In this document: in pieces, positions 1-9,958 of the stretch
Layout: each line of letters starts with the position of its first letter
Position numbering within the stretch: the first letter of the stretch is position 1
Made by a program: the position numbers and the translations under genes
Notes under the pieces: generated by a model
Databases searched by the model: none
Told to the model about the DNA's origin: nothing
What the model saw: only the letters and a program-made list of their open reading frames with translations
Assembly: GCF_025961205.1 (NCBI RefSeq)
Contig: NZ_JAOQNH010000002.1
Span: 390,001 to 450,000, forward strand
DNA from: Azospirillum fermentarium
GTDB lineage: Bacteria > Pseudomonadota > Alphaproteobacteria > Azospirillales > Azospirillaceae
Reading direction: 5' to 3'
Length of the DNA stretch: 60,000 nt

Positions 1-3000
1 GACCGCAGTCTGGATGCGCCCGCCAGCCCTTTGCAGCCCCCACAGAGTCCGCAGCCGCGTGACAATCTCATCACGATGCACCGGGCCTTCGGCGGCAACC
101 ACCCCGACGACCAGATCCGTCATCAGACCCAGTGGCACATCGTGCAACTCATAGGTCTGCGACGGAACGGAGAGGGACGCTTCCTGATAAGGGCGGGCGC
201 CGCCGGCGTCGGGGGCAAGGCCGACCTCCGTCACGTCGTGGCGGTCGATGGTGACGATTTCGATCGGCACTGCACGGGCGTGGCGGGCGGCGCTTCCTTC
301 GATCCGAGCATCCAGCTCCGCTTTCGCCGCATCGATGGCGGCGACCAGCTTGCGAAGCTGTTCCTGCGGTCGCTGAAACCAATCGGTGCTCCAGATGCGA
401 TGGATAATCCAGCCATGATCCTCCAGCACCGCCTGCCGCAACCGATCGCGATCACGGGCCGAGCGCGAGCTGTGGTAGGACGCGCCATCGCATTCGATGC
501 CCAACACGAATCGACCCGGTCGTTCCGGATCGGCGATGGCGAGATCGATGAAGAAACCGGCCAACCCGACCTGTGGATGCACGTCGTGCCCGAGCGCCTG
601 CAACGCCTTGGCGACCTGCTCCTCGAACACGCTGTCATGCTCGCGGTCGGTCGCGACAGCCATGTTCAGACGACCGGTTCGGGCGAAATGCAGGAACAGC
701 TTGAAGGCGAACACGCCCTTGCCCTTGCCGCGCTCGGTGTCGATGTCCTCGTCGGTGATGGACGCGAACACCTCGCAACGCCGTTTGGCACGGCTGATCA
801 GCACATTCAGGCGACGTTCGCCGCCCTCCGAACTCAACGGACCAAAACGCATGGCCATGGAACCCTGGGCGTTGCGGCCGTAACCGACGGAAATCAGGAT
901 GACGTCGCGCTCGTCACCCTGAATGTTCTCCAGGCTTTTGACGAAGAATGGTTCATCCGGGCGGGCGGTGAAGAAGGGTTCGGTGTCGGGGTTCAGGCGG
1001 CGCAGCCGTTCCACCTCGTCCAGGATGGCGCGACGTTGCTTGATGGAGAAGGTTGCCACTCCCAGCGACAAGCCGGGCTGTTCCTTGGCATGGCGGATGA
1101 TCGCCTCGGCGACGGCTTTGGCTTCCACCGCGTTGGTGCCGGTGTTGCCGCTGTCGTAGACGCCGTGGGGAAGGTGATGGAGGCGCAACCCCATTCCAGC
1201 CTCGACCGAATAGGGGCTGGGCACGATGAACAGGCGGTTCTCATAGAACTGGCTGTTGGATACGGCGATCAGCGATTGGTGCCGGCTGCGGTAATGCCAG
1301 CGCAGCATACGCTGCGGCAATCCCCGCGCGTGGCACAGGCCGAGGATGCTTTCCATATCGGCGACCGAGGCGCCGCCATCCTCCTCCTCGCCACTGTCGC
1401 CAGCGATCATGCGGGAGAAGAAGCGGGTCGGCGGCAACTGCCGTTCGTCGCCCACCACCACCATCTGCCGGCAGCGGGCGATGGCGCCCAAGGAATCGAC
1501 GGGCTGGATTTGCGATGCCTCGTCGATCACCAGCAGATCGAAGGTCACGGCCCCCGGTGCCAGGAACTGGGCGACCGAGAGCGGACTCATCATCAGCACC
1601 GGCTTCAGCGCCTGAACCGCCGGCCCGGCTTTCAGCATCAACTGCCGGATCGGCATATGGCCGCGCCGCCGCGCCATTTCACCCCGCAACACACCAAGCG
1701 GACCGGCCGCTCCACCGCCCTTGGGCAGGCGCTGGTGGTGAGCGACCACGACCTCCAACCGGGCCAGTTCGATCCTCTTGAGGTCGAGATCGGCGAATTC
1801 CTGAACCAGCCGCGCCTGAGCGTCGCCGTCGAAACGGGCCAATTCCGGGTCATGTCGGACCATATCGGCCAACAGCGCCTCAAAGTAAGCCATCTCGAAG
1901 ACGGAAACCGCGTCGTCACCGGCGATGCGCCCGTCCGCCATCCGCGCGACGAGATCGCCCAGACCGGAGGCGTGTGCAAGCGCCGCGCGGTCGCGATAGG
2001 CCATCCAGCGGCTGATCTGCTCCGCGTGGTCCCGCCACCCGATCAAATGCTCCAGCAAGGCCGGCAGAGTGATTTCCGAAGGGGAGTCGGCCGGAAACAC
2101 CGTGGTGGGCTTGAAGGTCAGGTCGCGCCATAGGGCGGCAATGGCGCCGGTCAGCGCATCGCACTCCCGCGCCGCCGCGTCGGAGCATGGCGAAAGATCC
2201 GACCGATCGGGAAGCCGCGCGGCGAGAGCGCGCAGAGCCTCGTTGCGGCACATCCAGTCGAGGGCCGCCGCCAGACGATCCCAGTCGGAACCGGCAGCCT
2301 GCCATGCCGACCCGAACGCCTGCGATGCCAGCGCGTCGGCCTCGTGAAGTCCCGCAATCAACCTCTGCCCCTCGGCCAGCCGCTCCAGCAGCGCCGTGCG
2401 CTCGCCGAGCGTGGCGGGCGGTGTCGGCATCGCGTCGCGGCACAGCCGGTCGGCCTGCGCCCACGCCGTCAGCCAGGGCATCAACTGGGCAAGCGGGACG
2501 CGGTCGGCCACCGCCGCTTCGCCAAAGGGGGCGGCGTTTCCGGCGGCGAGCCGGTCGAACAGCGTCGTCAAATCCGTTTGCACGTCGGCCAGCAGCGCCG
2601 CCGAGCGCCGGGCGAATTCCCCCACCAACGGACGGTCGGCGACCCGCGCCGCGATCAGGCGGACTTCCATTCCCAGCGGGCGCAAGCTGCGCATCCAGGC
2701 GATGCCGGTGTCGAGAAGGGCGACGTCGGAGCGATCCCGCCGCCACGCCGCGCCGAAGGCTTCCCGGCCCAGCGCATCGCGGTCGGCCAGCGTGGCGAGC
2801 GCCTTGCGCGCCGCCAGCAACGCGTCCAACCGGGCCAGCAGTTGCGGTAACGGTGGCGGTTCGGGCGCCGTCAGCAGCGAGCGCACCAGCCGGTCGGCGC
2901 GTCGCCAGTCGCCGTTGAAGCGGCGGAAGAAGCCGGTGCCGTGTGCCGCCAGTGTCTGGCGCGCCGCCGCGACGTCGGTGTCCCAGGCCGTGTCGTTGAA

Positions 3001-5247
3001 GGCGCCGCCATGCTCGGCCCGGATCGCCTGGACCGCGCGCACGGCGTCCACCAGATCGGCGACGTCGTCGATCCCGCGTTCCCAAACCGCGGCAACCACG
3101 GAATCCGCCTCCAGGTCCGGCAACTCCGCGCTGCGTTCGGCCATGGCGATCAGGCGCCCGAGACCGGACAGCGTGCCGTCGTCGGGGACGCCGAGCAGGG
3201 TGCGCAACTGGGCGCGATCCGCCGTCAGGCGGTTCAGCTTGCCGCCGAGCGCGGCGATCAGCGCCATGGCATCATCCCCGAAATCGGCGGGAAGAGCGGC
3301 CAGGTTGGCGCGGGCGGAGTCCAGATCCATGCCCCAGGCGGTGTCGCTGAACGACGCCGCGATGTCCCCGCGCAGCCGCTGGAGGGCGAAGCCGGTGTCG
3401 ATCACGGCGGCGATGGCGGATTGGCCGTTCGACCAGATGTCGGCGGTCATCGCCGCGACGGACAGGTCGGGTGCGGCGGCGATGCTGCGTGCGCGCTCCA
3501 GCAGGGGATCGAGGTCGCCCAACGTGTCGGGACAGCCGCTTTCCAGCGCGTCGGACAGGCTCCGCCGTTCCGCCGCGTGGGCGGCGATGCGGTCGGCGAG
3601 CGCGGCGATCCGTTCGGTGAGCCGTTCCAACTCGGTCGGCAGGATCGCCGGCAAACCAACGCCACGCCACGGATGCTGGGCTGGCAACCCCATGGCATCG
3701 ATGCGGCGGACGAGGTCGCGCAGACGCTCTTCCCGTTCGGTCTTGTCGTCGCGGCTCCAGCGTTCCGGCCCATCCAGACGGACATCGACCGGGCCTTGCC
3801 CGGCTTGGCGCAGGCGGACCAGATGGCCGATGACCTGATAGGGGCTAAGTCCCGCCGCCTCGTGCCGGCGATGCAGGCGGGCGGCGTGGGCGTTCAGCGT
3901 GTCGCGGCAGCTTTCCAGGCGGCGCAGCAGGGCAGGGTCCGAATCGCCGCGCGGGTGGCCCAGTTCCCAGGTGCGCTTGAGCTCCTCCAGCACAAGGCGC
4001 TTGTTGGCCTTGTTGCTGTGCAGCTCCAGGCAGATGTCGCCGATGCCCACGGTGTCGAGGCGGCGTTTGACCACGTCGAGCGCGGCCATCTTCTCGGCGA
4101 CGAACAGCACCGTCTTTCCATCGGCGACCGCCGAGGCGATGATATTGGCGATGGTCTGCGATTTGCCGGTGCCGGGCGGTCCCTGGATGACCAGATTGCG
4201 CCCCCGCCGCACCTCGTGGATCGCCAGGGTCTGCGAACTGTCGGCATCGACGACGTGCAGCATCTCCACCGGGCCGACGAGCGGATCCACCGCCGTGTCG
4301 TCGGGCAGCAGGCCGGCCTCCTCGAAGCCGTCGCCGAGCAAGGATTTCACCAGCGGCTGGTCGGTGAAACACGCGCTTGCCGGCCATGTCTCGGGGTCGA
4401 GGTCGCGGTACATCATGAATTTGGCGAAGGAGAAGAAGCCCAGCACCATGTCGTCCGGGCGGACTGACCAGCCGGGCTTTCCGGCGACGCAGGCGGCGAC
4501 CTCGGCGAAATAGGCGGCTGGATCGATGTCGTCGCCCTCGCCGGGGTCAGGCAGCGTCAAGCCGTGCACGCGGTCCAGGAACGCCTCCAGCGACAGGTTG
4601 CCGGCGACATCCTCCTGGGTCCAGCGCAGACGGAACTTTTCGGCGGCGGTTCCGCGTTCCAGGTTGACGGGAACCAGCAGCAGCGGTGCATGACGCTCGA
4701 CCTCCGCCGTTGGCGTTTCCCGCCATGTCAGCATGCCGAGCGCCAGATAGAGGATGTTGACCCCCTGTTCCTCCTGCAAGGTTCGGGCATCGACGTGCAG
4801 ATCCAGCAGCCGGCGCTGCAACCCCTCGGAGGTCAGCCGGGTTTGCAGCCGCGTGTCGCTATGGCGTTGGGCAATGCCGCGCTCGTCGAGCGGATCATCG
4901 TCGGGCTGGGCCAGCAGGGGGAATTCGTCGCCGGGCGCGTCGTCGTCGGATTCAGTGGCGGATTCAGTGGCGGATTCGGCGTCCTTTGCCTCGCCGGGGG
5001 CGGCGCGACCGGGAACGAAGGTGAAGCTGCGGTTCTCGCGCACCAGCAGGCGGAACACTTCGGTGGAGAGTTCGTCGGCGATGTCGATGGCGCGCGTTGC
5101 CTTCGACCGGCGGGGAACGTTGAGCAGGCGGTTGCGCGTGGAGAGATCCAGCAACTCCATACGTGCACGGTTGAGCTTCTCCTGGGCGGGAAGCGTCTCG
5201 TCGAACGCGGATTTGGTGCGGATATCCTCAAACGAATCAACTGACAT
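1..5247 (-). CDS. hheA: Hhe-type DUF4011/SF1 helicase/Vsr-like nuclease defence protein (C-terminus beyond window)
   Basis: About 1749 codons are open and the frame runs off the left edge, so the C-terminus is missing. The N-terminus has the DUF4011 signature LLDLSTRNRLLN (residues about 30-45). A Walker A motif GPPGTGKS lies near residue 350, helicase motif II VIDEAS near 1238, motif III GDERQLPPT near 1264, and motifs V/VI (IQGDERDVI, NVLISRAKRR) further on. A Vsr/MTES_1575-like nuclease domain follows (FEEQV, then IECDGASYH near 1585). This order is that of single-gene Hhe anti-phage proteins, which normally end in DUF3320 just outside the window. The ATG at 5247 is chosen because the ATG 14 bp upstream is out of frame. 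A cytoplasmic ATP-driven nucleic acid translocase/nuclease is inferred from the family. Confidence 0.88.
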   Translation of the reverse strand, partial: MSVDSFEDIRTKSAFDETLPAQEKLNRARMELLDLSTRNRLLNVPRRSKATRAIDIADELSTEVFRLLVRENRSFTFVPGRAAPGEAKDAESATESATESDDDAPGDEFPLLAQPDDDPLDERGIAQRHSDTRLQTRLTSEGLQRRLLDLHVDARTLQEEQGVNILYLALGMLTWRETPTAEVERHAPLLLVPVNLERGTAAEKFRLRWTQEDVAGNLSLEAFLDRVHGLTLPDPGEGDDIDPAAYFAEVAACVAGKPGWSVRPDDMVLGFFSFAKFMMYRDLDPETWPASACFTDQPLVKSLLGDGFEEAGLLPDDTAVDPLVGPVEMLHVVDADSSQTLAIHEVRRGRNLVIQGPPGTGKSQTIANIIASAVADGKTVLFVAEKMAALDVVKRRLDTVGIGDICLELHSNKANKRLVLEELKRTWELGHPRGDSDPALLRRLESCRDTLNAHAARLHRRHEAAGLSPYQVIGHLVRLRQAGQGPVDVRLDGPERWSRDDKTEREERLRDLVRRIDAMGLPAQHPWRGVGLPAILPTELERLTERIAALADRIAAHAAERRSLSDALESGCPDTLGDLDPLLERARSIAAAPDLSVAAMTADIWSNGQSAIAAVIDTGFALQRLRGDIAASFSDTAWGMDLDSARANLAALPADFGDDAMALIAALGGKLNRLTADRAQLRTLLGVPDDGTLSGLGRLIAMAERSAELPDLEADSVVAAVWERGIDDVADLVDAVRAVQAIRAEHGGAFNDTAWDTDVAAARQTLAAHGTGFFRRFNGDWRRADRLVRSLLTAPEPPPLPQLLARLDALLAARKALATLADRDALGREAFGAAWRRDRSDVALLDTGIAWMRSLRPLGMEVRLIAARVADRPLVGEFARRSAALLADVQTDLTTLFDRLAAGNAAPFGEAAVADRVPLAQLMPWLTAWAQADRLCRDAMPTPPATLGERTALLERLAEGQRLIAGLHEADALASQAFGSAWQAAGSDWDRLAAALDWMCRNEALRALAARLPDRSDLSPCSDAAARECDALTGAIAALWRDLTFKPTTVFPADSPSEITLPALLEHLIGWRDHAEQISRWMAYRDRAALAHASGLGDLVARMADGRIAGDDAVSVFEMAYFEALLADMVRHDPELARFDGDAQARLVQEFADLDLKRIELARLEVVVAHHQRLPKGGGAAGPLGVLRGEMARRRGHMPIRQLMLKAGPAVQALKPVLMMSPLSVAQFLAPGAVTFDLLVIDEASQIQPVDSLGAIARCRQMVVVGDERQLPPTRFFSRMIAGDSGEEEDGGASVADMESILGLCHARGLPQRMLRWHYRSRHQSLIAVSNSQFYENRLFIVPSPYSVEAGMGLRLHHLPHGVYDSGNTGTNAVEAKAVAEAIIRHAKEQPGLSLGVATFSIKQRRAILDEVERLRRLNPDTEPFFTARPDEPFFVKSLENIQGDERDVILISVGYGRNAQGSMAMRFGPLSSEGGERRLNVLISRAKRRCEVFASITDEDIDTERGKGKGVFAFKLFLHFARTGRLNMAVATDREHDSVFEEQVAKALQALGHDVHPQVGLAGFFIDLAIADPERPGRFVLGIECDGASYHSSRSARDRDRLRQAVLEDHGWIIHRIWSTDWFQRPQEQLRKLVAAIDAAKAELDARIEGSAARHARAVPIEIVTIDRHDVTEVGLAPDAGGARPYQEASLSVPSQTYELHDVPLGLMTDLVVGVVAAEGPVHRDEIVTRLRTLWGLQRAGGRIQTAV

Positions 5248-5456
5248 GCCTTGAATCCCATAGTGCTACTACGCTAAGGTTATATAGTGTTCATGTTTTT
5301 GCAAACTTAAAAGGCAGAAGGTATGTCTCTAAGGTTGGGTGACAAAGATATGCACGCATAGATAATGATTGCTATGTTAAAAATCCTCACAGTGCTTATG
5401 ATGCAAAATATTCAGAATAATTTAGCGTAAATCTACGCATTGATTGGAGGCGATTT

Positions 5457-5987
5457 ATGTCTGTTAATGAAGTAAAGAAGACAGCGATTCTCCATTTATT
5501 GAATGCTGTGTCTTATGGTGGGTAGCGGATTACACAATTGGAGAGTCGGATAATAATCCTGAGAATGGAGAATTCTGGGGTGATAACAGAAAGTTAATGG
5601 ATAATTTAGTTAGGGAGGTATGCTTAGGAAGACACAAGCAAGCCTCGCTTGATGCAAGAAGGGTGTGTGTAAAAGGTTCCAGTTCTTTTTGAAAATTGTT
5701 ATTTTGGTTCTCCTATTAAATTCGTACAGGCAAGAACTAAGACAATTGATTCTAACGGTAGTTTTATGAAATATGGCATGAATGGCGACGGCTTGCATGC
5801 CGATGGCGATGTTTATATTCAAAACATAATAAGCTGCGGGGCAATCGAATTTCCAGGAAGCCGGGTGGGTGGGAGAATGAATTTTAATGGTGCAGACATA
5901 TTTTCTCCTAGAAGCAACGAGAAACTAGAGAGTGGAGAAAGTGTGATACCAGACGGTGACCTTGCTCCCGTGCAACGCCTCCCATAG
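5457..5987 (+). pseudogene. Frameshifted AT-rich remnant of a repeat-containing 'membrane-associated oxidoreductase'-like gene
   Basis: Three open pieces in different frames read as one protein. The first starts at ATG 5457 (MSVNEVKKTAILHLLN) and stops at 5523. The second is in frame from about 5519 (WVADYTIGESDNN, then NLVREVCLGRHKQASLDARRV) and stops just after a T5 run at 5686-5690. The third resumes the first frame with GLHADGDVYIQNIISCGAIEF and GSRVGGRMNFNGADI. The last piece matches my memory of the repeat unit LxADGDVxL...GxxRLxGAxIGGxLxCxGA found in long bacterial repeat proteins of unclear function. At least two frameshifts and a missing C-terminus indicate decay. The AT-rich composition contrasts sharply with both flanks and suggests transfer. 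I recognise nothing in 5248-5456 beyond AT-rich upstream sequence. Past about 5945 the sequence becomes GC-rich again and the frame probably leaves the homologous part. Confidence 0.55.
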
Positions 5988-6100
5988 CCGGGTAACATCG
6001 GCGACGAACAGGAGGCGAAATGGTGAAGGCGACACGGGGGCAAGATCATTTTGCTGTCCTCGCTCCGCTCTTGACCCCACGCCGAGTAATCCCCGTGCGT

Positions 6101-7366
6101 TCAATCCGCCACCGGCGGACCAGATACCCGCGGCAGAGCGACGCTGATCGTGGTTCCGCTACCGAGACGGGATTGCGCCGTGACCGGGTGGGCGAGGCGG
6201 TCCGCCAGCGCCTTCACGATGAACAGCCCCAAGCCCAGGCCGTCGATGCCGTCTCGGGTTTCAACACGATAGAACTCTTCGAAGACGTCGCCCAGGGCGC
6301 TGGCCGGAATGCCTCGGCCGGTGTCGCAGACGTCGATCCACAGCCTGTCGCCGGCAGGGCGGCACACAACCCGGACGTCTCCCCGGTCGGTATACTTGAT
6401 GGCGTTGTCGAGGAGATTGTGGAGGATGCGCGACGCAAGCAGACGGTCCGTGCGCACCGTTACGCCGCTGCCGGCCCCATCCAGGTGCCAGCGCAGCCCC
6501 TTGGCTTCGGCGGACAGACGGAATGTCGCCTCGGCATGCGTCGTCAGATCATCCAACGGGACGTCTTCGAGCCGGACGGCGATCGCGCCGTTGTCCATCC
6601 GTACCAGATCCTGCACGCCTTCCAGCAGAGACGTCATAACGCCCAGGCAATGCTTCATCGTCGTCACGTAAGCCGCCTCGCGGGCGGTCACCCGCGACGA
6701 AAGGGCGTCGGTGGCGAGGGTCAGGGCATGAACCGGCTGGCGCAGATCGTGGTTCAGCGCCGCCAGGAGCCGGGTGCGCGCCGTGTTGGCACGCACCACC
6801 TCCATGGCCTGGGTCTGTGCGGCTTCGGCCGCCTTCTGCAATGATTCCAGGAGGCGGACGTTGGACAGCGCCAGGGCCGCCGAACGGGCGACGGCCCCCA
6901 GCAGGGCGACGGTATTCGTGTTCGGCGTGTGCCGTGCCGCCCAATAGGCGCCGATGGCGGCGACGGGGGCGGGCGCGCCGACCGGAACCATGACGAGGCT
7001 CTGCACGAAGGTGGGGCGGTAGGCCTCGTGCGGGATGCGCGGATCGGCGTAGATGTCCGGGATGACCGCCGGCTGGCCGGTCAGCATGGCCCAGCCCGAG
7101 ATGCACGTGTGCATGGGAAACCGCTGTCCCTTCCACAGCGGGCTGATCGCATCCTCATCGACGTAATGGCACAGGTCGCCGTCGCGCAGCACGATGGTGA
7201 TGCCATCGGCGCCAGTCAGCCGGCGCGCCGCCGTCCGCAGCACCGTGATCACGGCCGTAAGGTCACGGGCGAAGAACAGACGCTCGTTGAGATCGACGAT
7301 TGCCGCCAGCTGGTCGGCATCACGCAGGGTGGACAGTTGCAGGGCATCGCTGTCGGTAGGGGGCAT
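6101..7366 (-). CDS. GAF-domain sensor histidine kinase
   Basis: About 421 residues without membrane segments, so probably cytoplasmic. Residues about 15-175 form a GAF domain that could bind a small ligand or chromophore. A helical linker leads to a HisKA block whose phosphoacceptor histidine lies in LLAALNHDLRQPVHAL. The HATPase domain shows an N-box (LLDNAIKYTDRG) and G-boxes (DTGRGIP, GLGLGLFI). The HDLRQP form of the H-box is typical of kinases near NahK and hybrid kinases. I prefer the ATG at 7366 because AGGAA lies about 10 nt upstream. The ATG at 7441 would add 25 residues but has no ribosome binding site. No regulator overlaps it. The FixJ-like gene 0.2 kb upstream on the same strand is a possible partner. 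Confidence 0.85.
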   Translation of the reverse strand: MPPTDSDALQLSTLRDADQLAAIVDLNERLFFARDLTAVITVLRTAARRLTGADGITIVLRDGDLCHYVDEDAISPLWKGQRFPMHTCISGWAMLTGQPAVIPDIYADPRIPHEAYRPTFVQSLVMVPVGAPAPVAAIGAYWAARHTPNTNTVALLGAVARSAALALSNVRLLESLQKAAEAAQTQAMEVVRANTARTRLLAALNHDLRQPVHALTLATDALSSRVTAREAAYVTTMKHCLGVMTSLLEGVQDLVRMDNGAIAVRLEDVPLDDLTTHAEATFRLSAEAKGLRWHLDGAGSGVTVRTDRLLASRILHNLLDNAIKYTDRGDVRVVCRPAGDRLWIDVCDTGRGIPASALGDVFEEFYRVETRDGIDGLGLGLFIVKALADRLAHPVTAQSRLGSGTTISVALPRVSGPPVAD

Positions 7367-7471
7367 CGGCCACGGTTTCCTGGCGGTTCCCACGCCGATA
7401 CAGGCGTGCGTGAAGGCGCACTCGAACGCTTCATGGCCCATGACTATAATGCAGGGAACCCTTCTTCGCAG

Positions 7472-7486
7472 CGCTGAACTTCAGCG
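7472..7486. promoter_or_regulatory. 15-bp operator-like palindrome upstream of the GAF kinase
   Basis: CGCTGAA-C-TTCAGCG is a perfect dyad with 7-bp arms and a 1-nt centre, lying between the FixJ-like gene and the GAF kinase. It could be an operator or a short hairpin. No T-tract follows on either strand, so a terminator is unlikely. Confidence 0.3.
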
Positions 7487-7593
7487 TGTGAAAAACAACA
7501 CCCAAGCCGGCCGCTGGCGAACCCGGCACGGCTCACTGTGGGTGGCCGGCCTCCCACGCACAGCATTCGTCACGGCCCCCCGGAAGGCCCGCT

Positions 7594-8235
7594 TCAGTTC
7601 AGTCTGTGCATCCAGAGACGCATGAGTTCCGGGAGCGTGCGGATGTCAAGCTTGCTCAGGATGTTCGCACGGTGCGTCTCCACCGTACGGACACTGATTC
7701 CGAGGCGGGTTGCGATGGTCTTGTTGGCGCAGCCCTCGACCATGAGTTCCGCAACATCCCGTTCGCGGGGGCTCAGAAGGTTCAGCTTTGCCAGGGCCGC
7801 CGCCGCCGCGGAGCGGTCGCGGCGCTGGTGGGCATCGCACTGCAGGGCCTCGTGGATGCGGCGCAGGAAGACGCGGTCGTCGAACGGTTTCTCCAGAAAA
7901 TCGACGGCTCCGGCCCGGAAGGCGGTGACGGCGGAACTCACCTCGCCATGGGCGGTGATGATGATGATAGGAAGGCCATGGCCGCGCCGGGACAACTCCT
8001 CCTGAAGCTCGAGCCCGTCCATGTATGGCATGCGGAGGTCGGCCACGACGCAGCCCGGCTGCGTGGGGTTGTACCGTTGCAGGAACTCCAGCGCGTTGGC
8101 GAACGTGCGCACGGACAGCCCGGCCACTTCGGCCAGGGCGGCAAGCGCGTCACGCACGGCCTCGTCGTCGTCGATGATGAAGACGACCGGTTCCGCGGTG
8201 GCAAGATCATCGGCAAGATCATTGGGTTCGTTCAT
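7594..8235 (-). CDS. FixJ-family two-component response regulator
   Basis: 213 residues. The receiver domain (about 16-130) has the acidic cluster IIDDDE, the phosphoacceptor aspartate D66 in VVADLRMP, the switch threonine in IIITAHGE and the lysine in LEKPFDD. The C-terminal LuxR-type helix-turn-helix reads LSPRERDVAELM followed by ISVRTVETHRANIL. It is therefore a DNA-binding transcription factor. The ATG at 8235 lies 17 bp inside the end of the preceding MASE1 kinase gene, which indicates translational coupling and a cognate pair. The frame continues further upstream but would then lie inside the kinase gene. Target promoters are not known. The dyads in the gdh-rnk interval are candidates. 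Confidence 0.88.
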   Translation of the reverse strand: MNEPNDLADDLATAEPVVFIIDDDEAVRDALAALAEVAGLSVRTFANALEFLQRYNPTQPGCVVADLRMPYMDGLELQEELSRRGHGLPIIIITAHGEVSSAVTAFRAGAVDFLEKPFDDRVFLRRIHEALQCDAHQRRDRSAAAAALAKLNLLSPRERDVAELMVEGCANKTIATRLGISVRTVETHRANILSKLDIRTLPELMRLWMHRLN

Positions 8236-9880
8236 GGGACGGGCCGACATCCAGACGTGCTGCAGGCAAAAACACTTGGAAAATGGAACCGTGGGCGGAG
8301 GTGCGGTCCAACCACAGCCTTCCGCCGTGGCGCTCGACGATCGAACGGCAGATCGGAAGCCCAAGCCCCATTCCCGCCGGCTTCGTGGTCGCGAACGGGG
8401 AGTACAGGCGGTCGATCATGTCGGCGGCGACGCCGGGTCCGGTGTCCTCGACCCCGAAGGTCAGCCCGCCGGGTGGCGTCGATCGAACCCTGATGATGAC
8501 GTCGCGGACAGGGCTGTCCGCCGAGACGATGGCTTCGATGCTGTTGTGAACCAGATTGAGGAGAACCTGTTCGATCTGGATGCGGTCGCACAGCACAGGC
8601 GGCAGGGGCTCCGCCATATCCACGTGCAGATGAACCCGGTTGTAGGAGGCATCCGCCCGTGCCAGGGTGAGCGTTTCCCGTACGATGCCGGCCGCCGGTT
8701 CCGGCGCCAGCTGCAGCGTTCCCTTGCGCAGGAAGGTGCGGAGGCCCCGGATGACCTCGCCGGCCCGCTCCGCCTGGATCACCGCCTTGTCGATGAGATC
8801 CTGGGCCCGCGGCGGGGTATCGCTGCCTTCCAGGATGCGTTGGGCCGCGCGCGCGTAGCTGATGGAGGCCAGCAGCGGCTGGTTCAACTCATGGGCCAGG
8901 GCGGACGCCATCTCCCCGGTCACCGCCAGACGGGCGATATGGGCCAGTTCGGCCTGGTGGTCGCGCAACTGGATCTCGACCGCGCGGCGCTCGCTGACCA
9001 GGGCGCCGAGAAACAGGGCGGTGATGGCCAGCGCCAGCATCAGGGTCTGGTAATAGATCACGGTGTGCAGGGGAAACCCGATCGCCTGCAACCCGGCGAT
9101 CAGGCCGCTCTGTATGACCAGGGCCGCCATCACCGCGCCGGGCAGGCCGTGTGAAACGGCCACCCAGACGAGGGGGAGGAACAGGACGTAGAACAGGTTG
9201 AACCGGCCGTCGCCGATGGGCAGGAAGACGAGCAGGAGAGCCGCGGCGATGGCCGCCGTCTGGGCGGGGGAGGGCGTCTCCGGCACACTCCAGGCGGGTG
9301 TCTTCCCCGGCCGGTACAGGAGGAGCACGAACGGGGTGACCATGGCGATGCCGATGACATCCCCCAGCCAGTATTGGAACGCCAGCATCGGCAGTTCAGC
9401 GGCCGCAAGGGCGCCGTCCAGGATGAACACGCCGACGAAGGCGGGCGCCACGACGGCGGCGCTCAGAAAGGTGACCCCGACGAACCAGCCGACGTCACGC
9501 ACCCGGTCCAGCGCCGGATTGATGGCCGCCCGGTGGCGCAGCACATGGGCCGCGGCCCCATACCCGGCGACGATGACGAGGTTCGCGAGCAGCAGCGAGG
9601 GGATCGACGCCGGATGCCCGCGCACCACCAGATCGGCCAGAAGCAGCGTCGCATAGACCATCGGCACGCCGCGGGCCCCGGTCCACAGCAGCAGGGCCAT
9701 GTACAGCCCGGCCGGCGGGTTCCACGGGGTGATGTTCAGGCTCGGGCGCGGATGGATGAAGGTCAGCCAGTCGATGGCCAGGTAGGCGGCCAGGAAGGCC
9801 AGCGACAGCACGAGCGCATCCCGTCCGGTCGGGACGGCGGGAAAGGGCGCTCCCATGGCGCGGCTGGAGAGGAAAGGCAT
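8219..9880 (-). CDS. MASE1-domain FixL-like membrane sensor histidine kinase
   Basis: About 553 residues. The N-terminal half is a MASE1 sensor with roughly eight hydrophobic helices, including the characteristic ITPWNPPAGLYMALLL segment. It is followed by a FixL/DctB-like kinase core with H-box GEMASALAHELNQPLLA, N-box LLNLVHNSIEA, and G-boxes EDTGPGV and GMGLGLPICRSIVERHGG. It is an inner-membrane kinase that should phosphorylate the FixJ-like protein whose start it overlaps. No PAS or haem domain is present, so the signal must come through MASE1 and is unknown. The ATG at 9880 is chosen; starts at 9949 and 9859 are possible. Glutamate dehydrogenase lies directly upstream on the same strand, with a hairpin between them. 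Confidence 0.87.
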   Translation of the reverse strand: MPFLSSRAMGAPFPAVPTGRDALVLSLAFLAAYLAIDWLTFIHPRPSLNITPWNPPAGLYMALLLWTGARGVPMVYATLLLADLVVRGHPASIPSLLLANLVIVAGYGAAAHVLRHRAAINPALDRVRDVGWFVGVTFLSAAVVAPAFVGVFILDGALAAAELPMLAFQYWLGDVIGIAMVTPFVLLLYRPGKTPAWSVPETPSPAQTAAIAAALLLVFLPIGDGRFNLFYVLFLPLVWVAVSHGLPGAVMAALVIQSGLIAGLQAIGFPLHTVIYYQTLMLALAITALFLGALVSERRAVEIQLRDHQAELAHIARLAVTGEMASALAHELNQPLLASISYARAAQRILEGSDTPPRAQDLIDKAVIQAERAGEVIRGLRTFLRKGTLQLAPEPAAGIVRETLTLARADASYNRVHLHVDMAEPLPPVLCDRIQIEQVLLNLVHNSIEAIVSADSPVRDVIIRVRSTPPGGLTFGVEDTGPGVAADMIDRLYSPFATTKPAGMGLGLPICRSIVERHGGRLWLDRTSAHGSIFQVFLPAARLDVGPSHERTQ

Positions 9881-9958
9881 CTCAAGGCAATCGTTCGGGG
9901 TGGCACACGCCGGCAAGACGTGGATTATACAGCCGCCCGACGGATTCACCTATCCCAA

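Noticed and set aside
31..2133. A 700-codon open frame on the plus strand
   Set aside because: It is antisense to the helicase/nuclease gene, which shows clear helicase and nuclease motifs in the opposite frame. No family features are visible.
5945..6060. Minus-strand reading FRLLFVADVTRLWEALHGSK as a gene fragment
   Set aside because: It looks protein-like but is short, has no start or recognisable family, and adjoins a decayed region; evidence is too weak for a feature.
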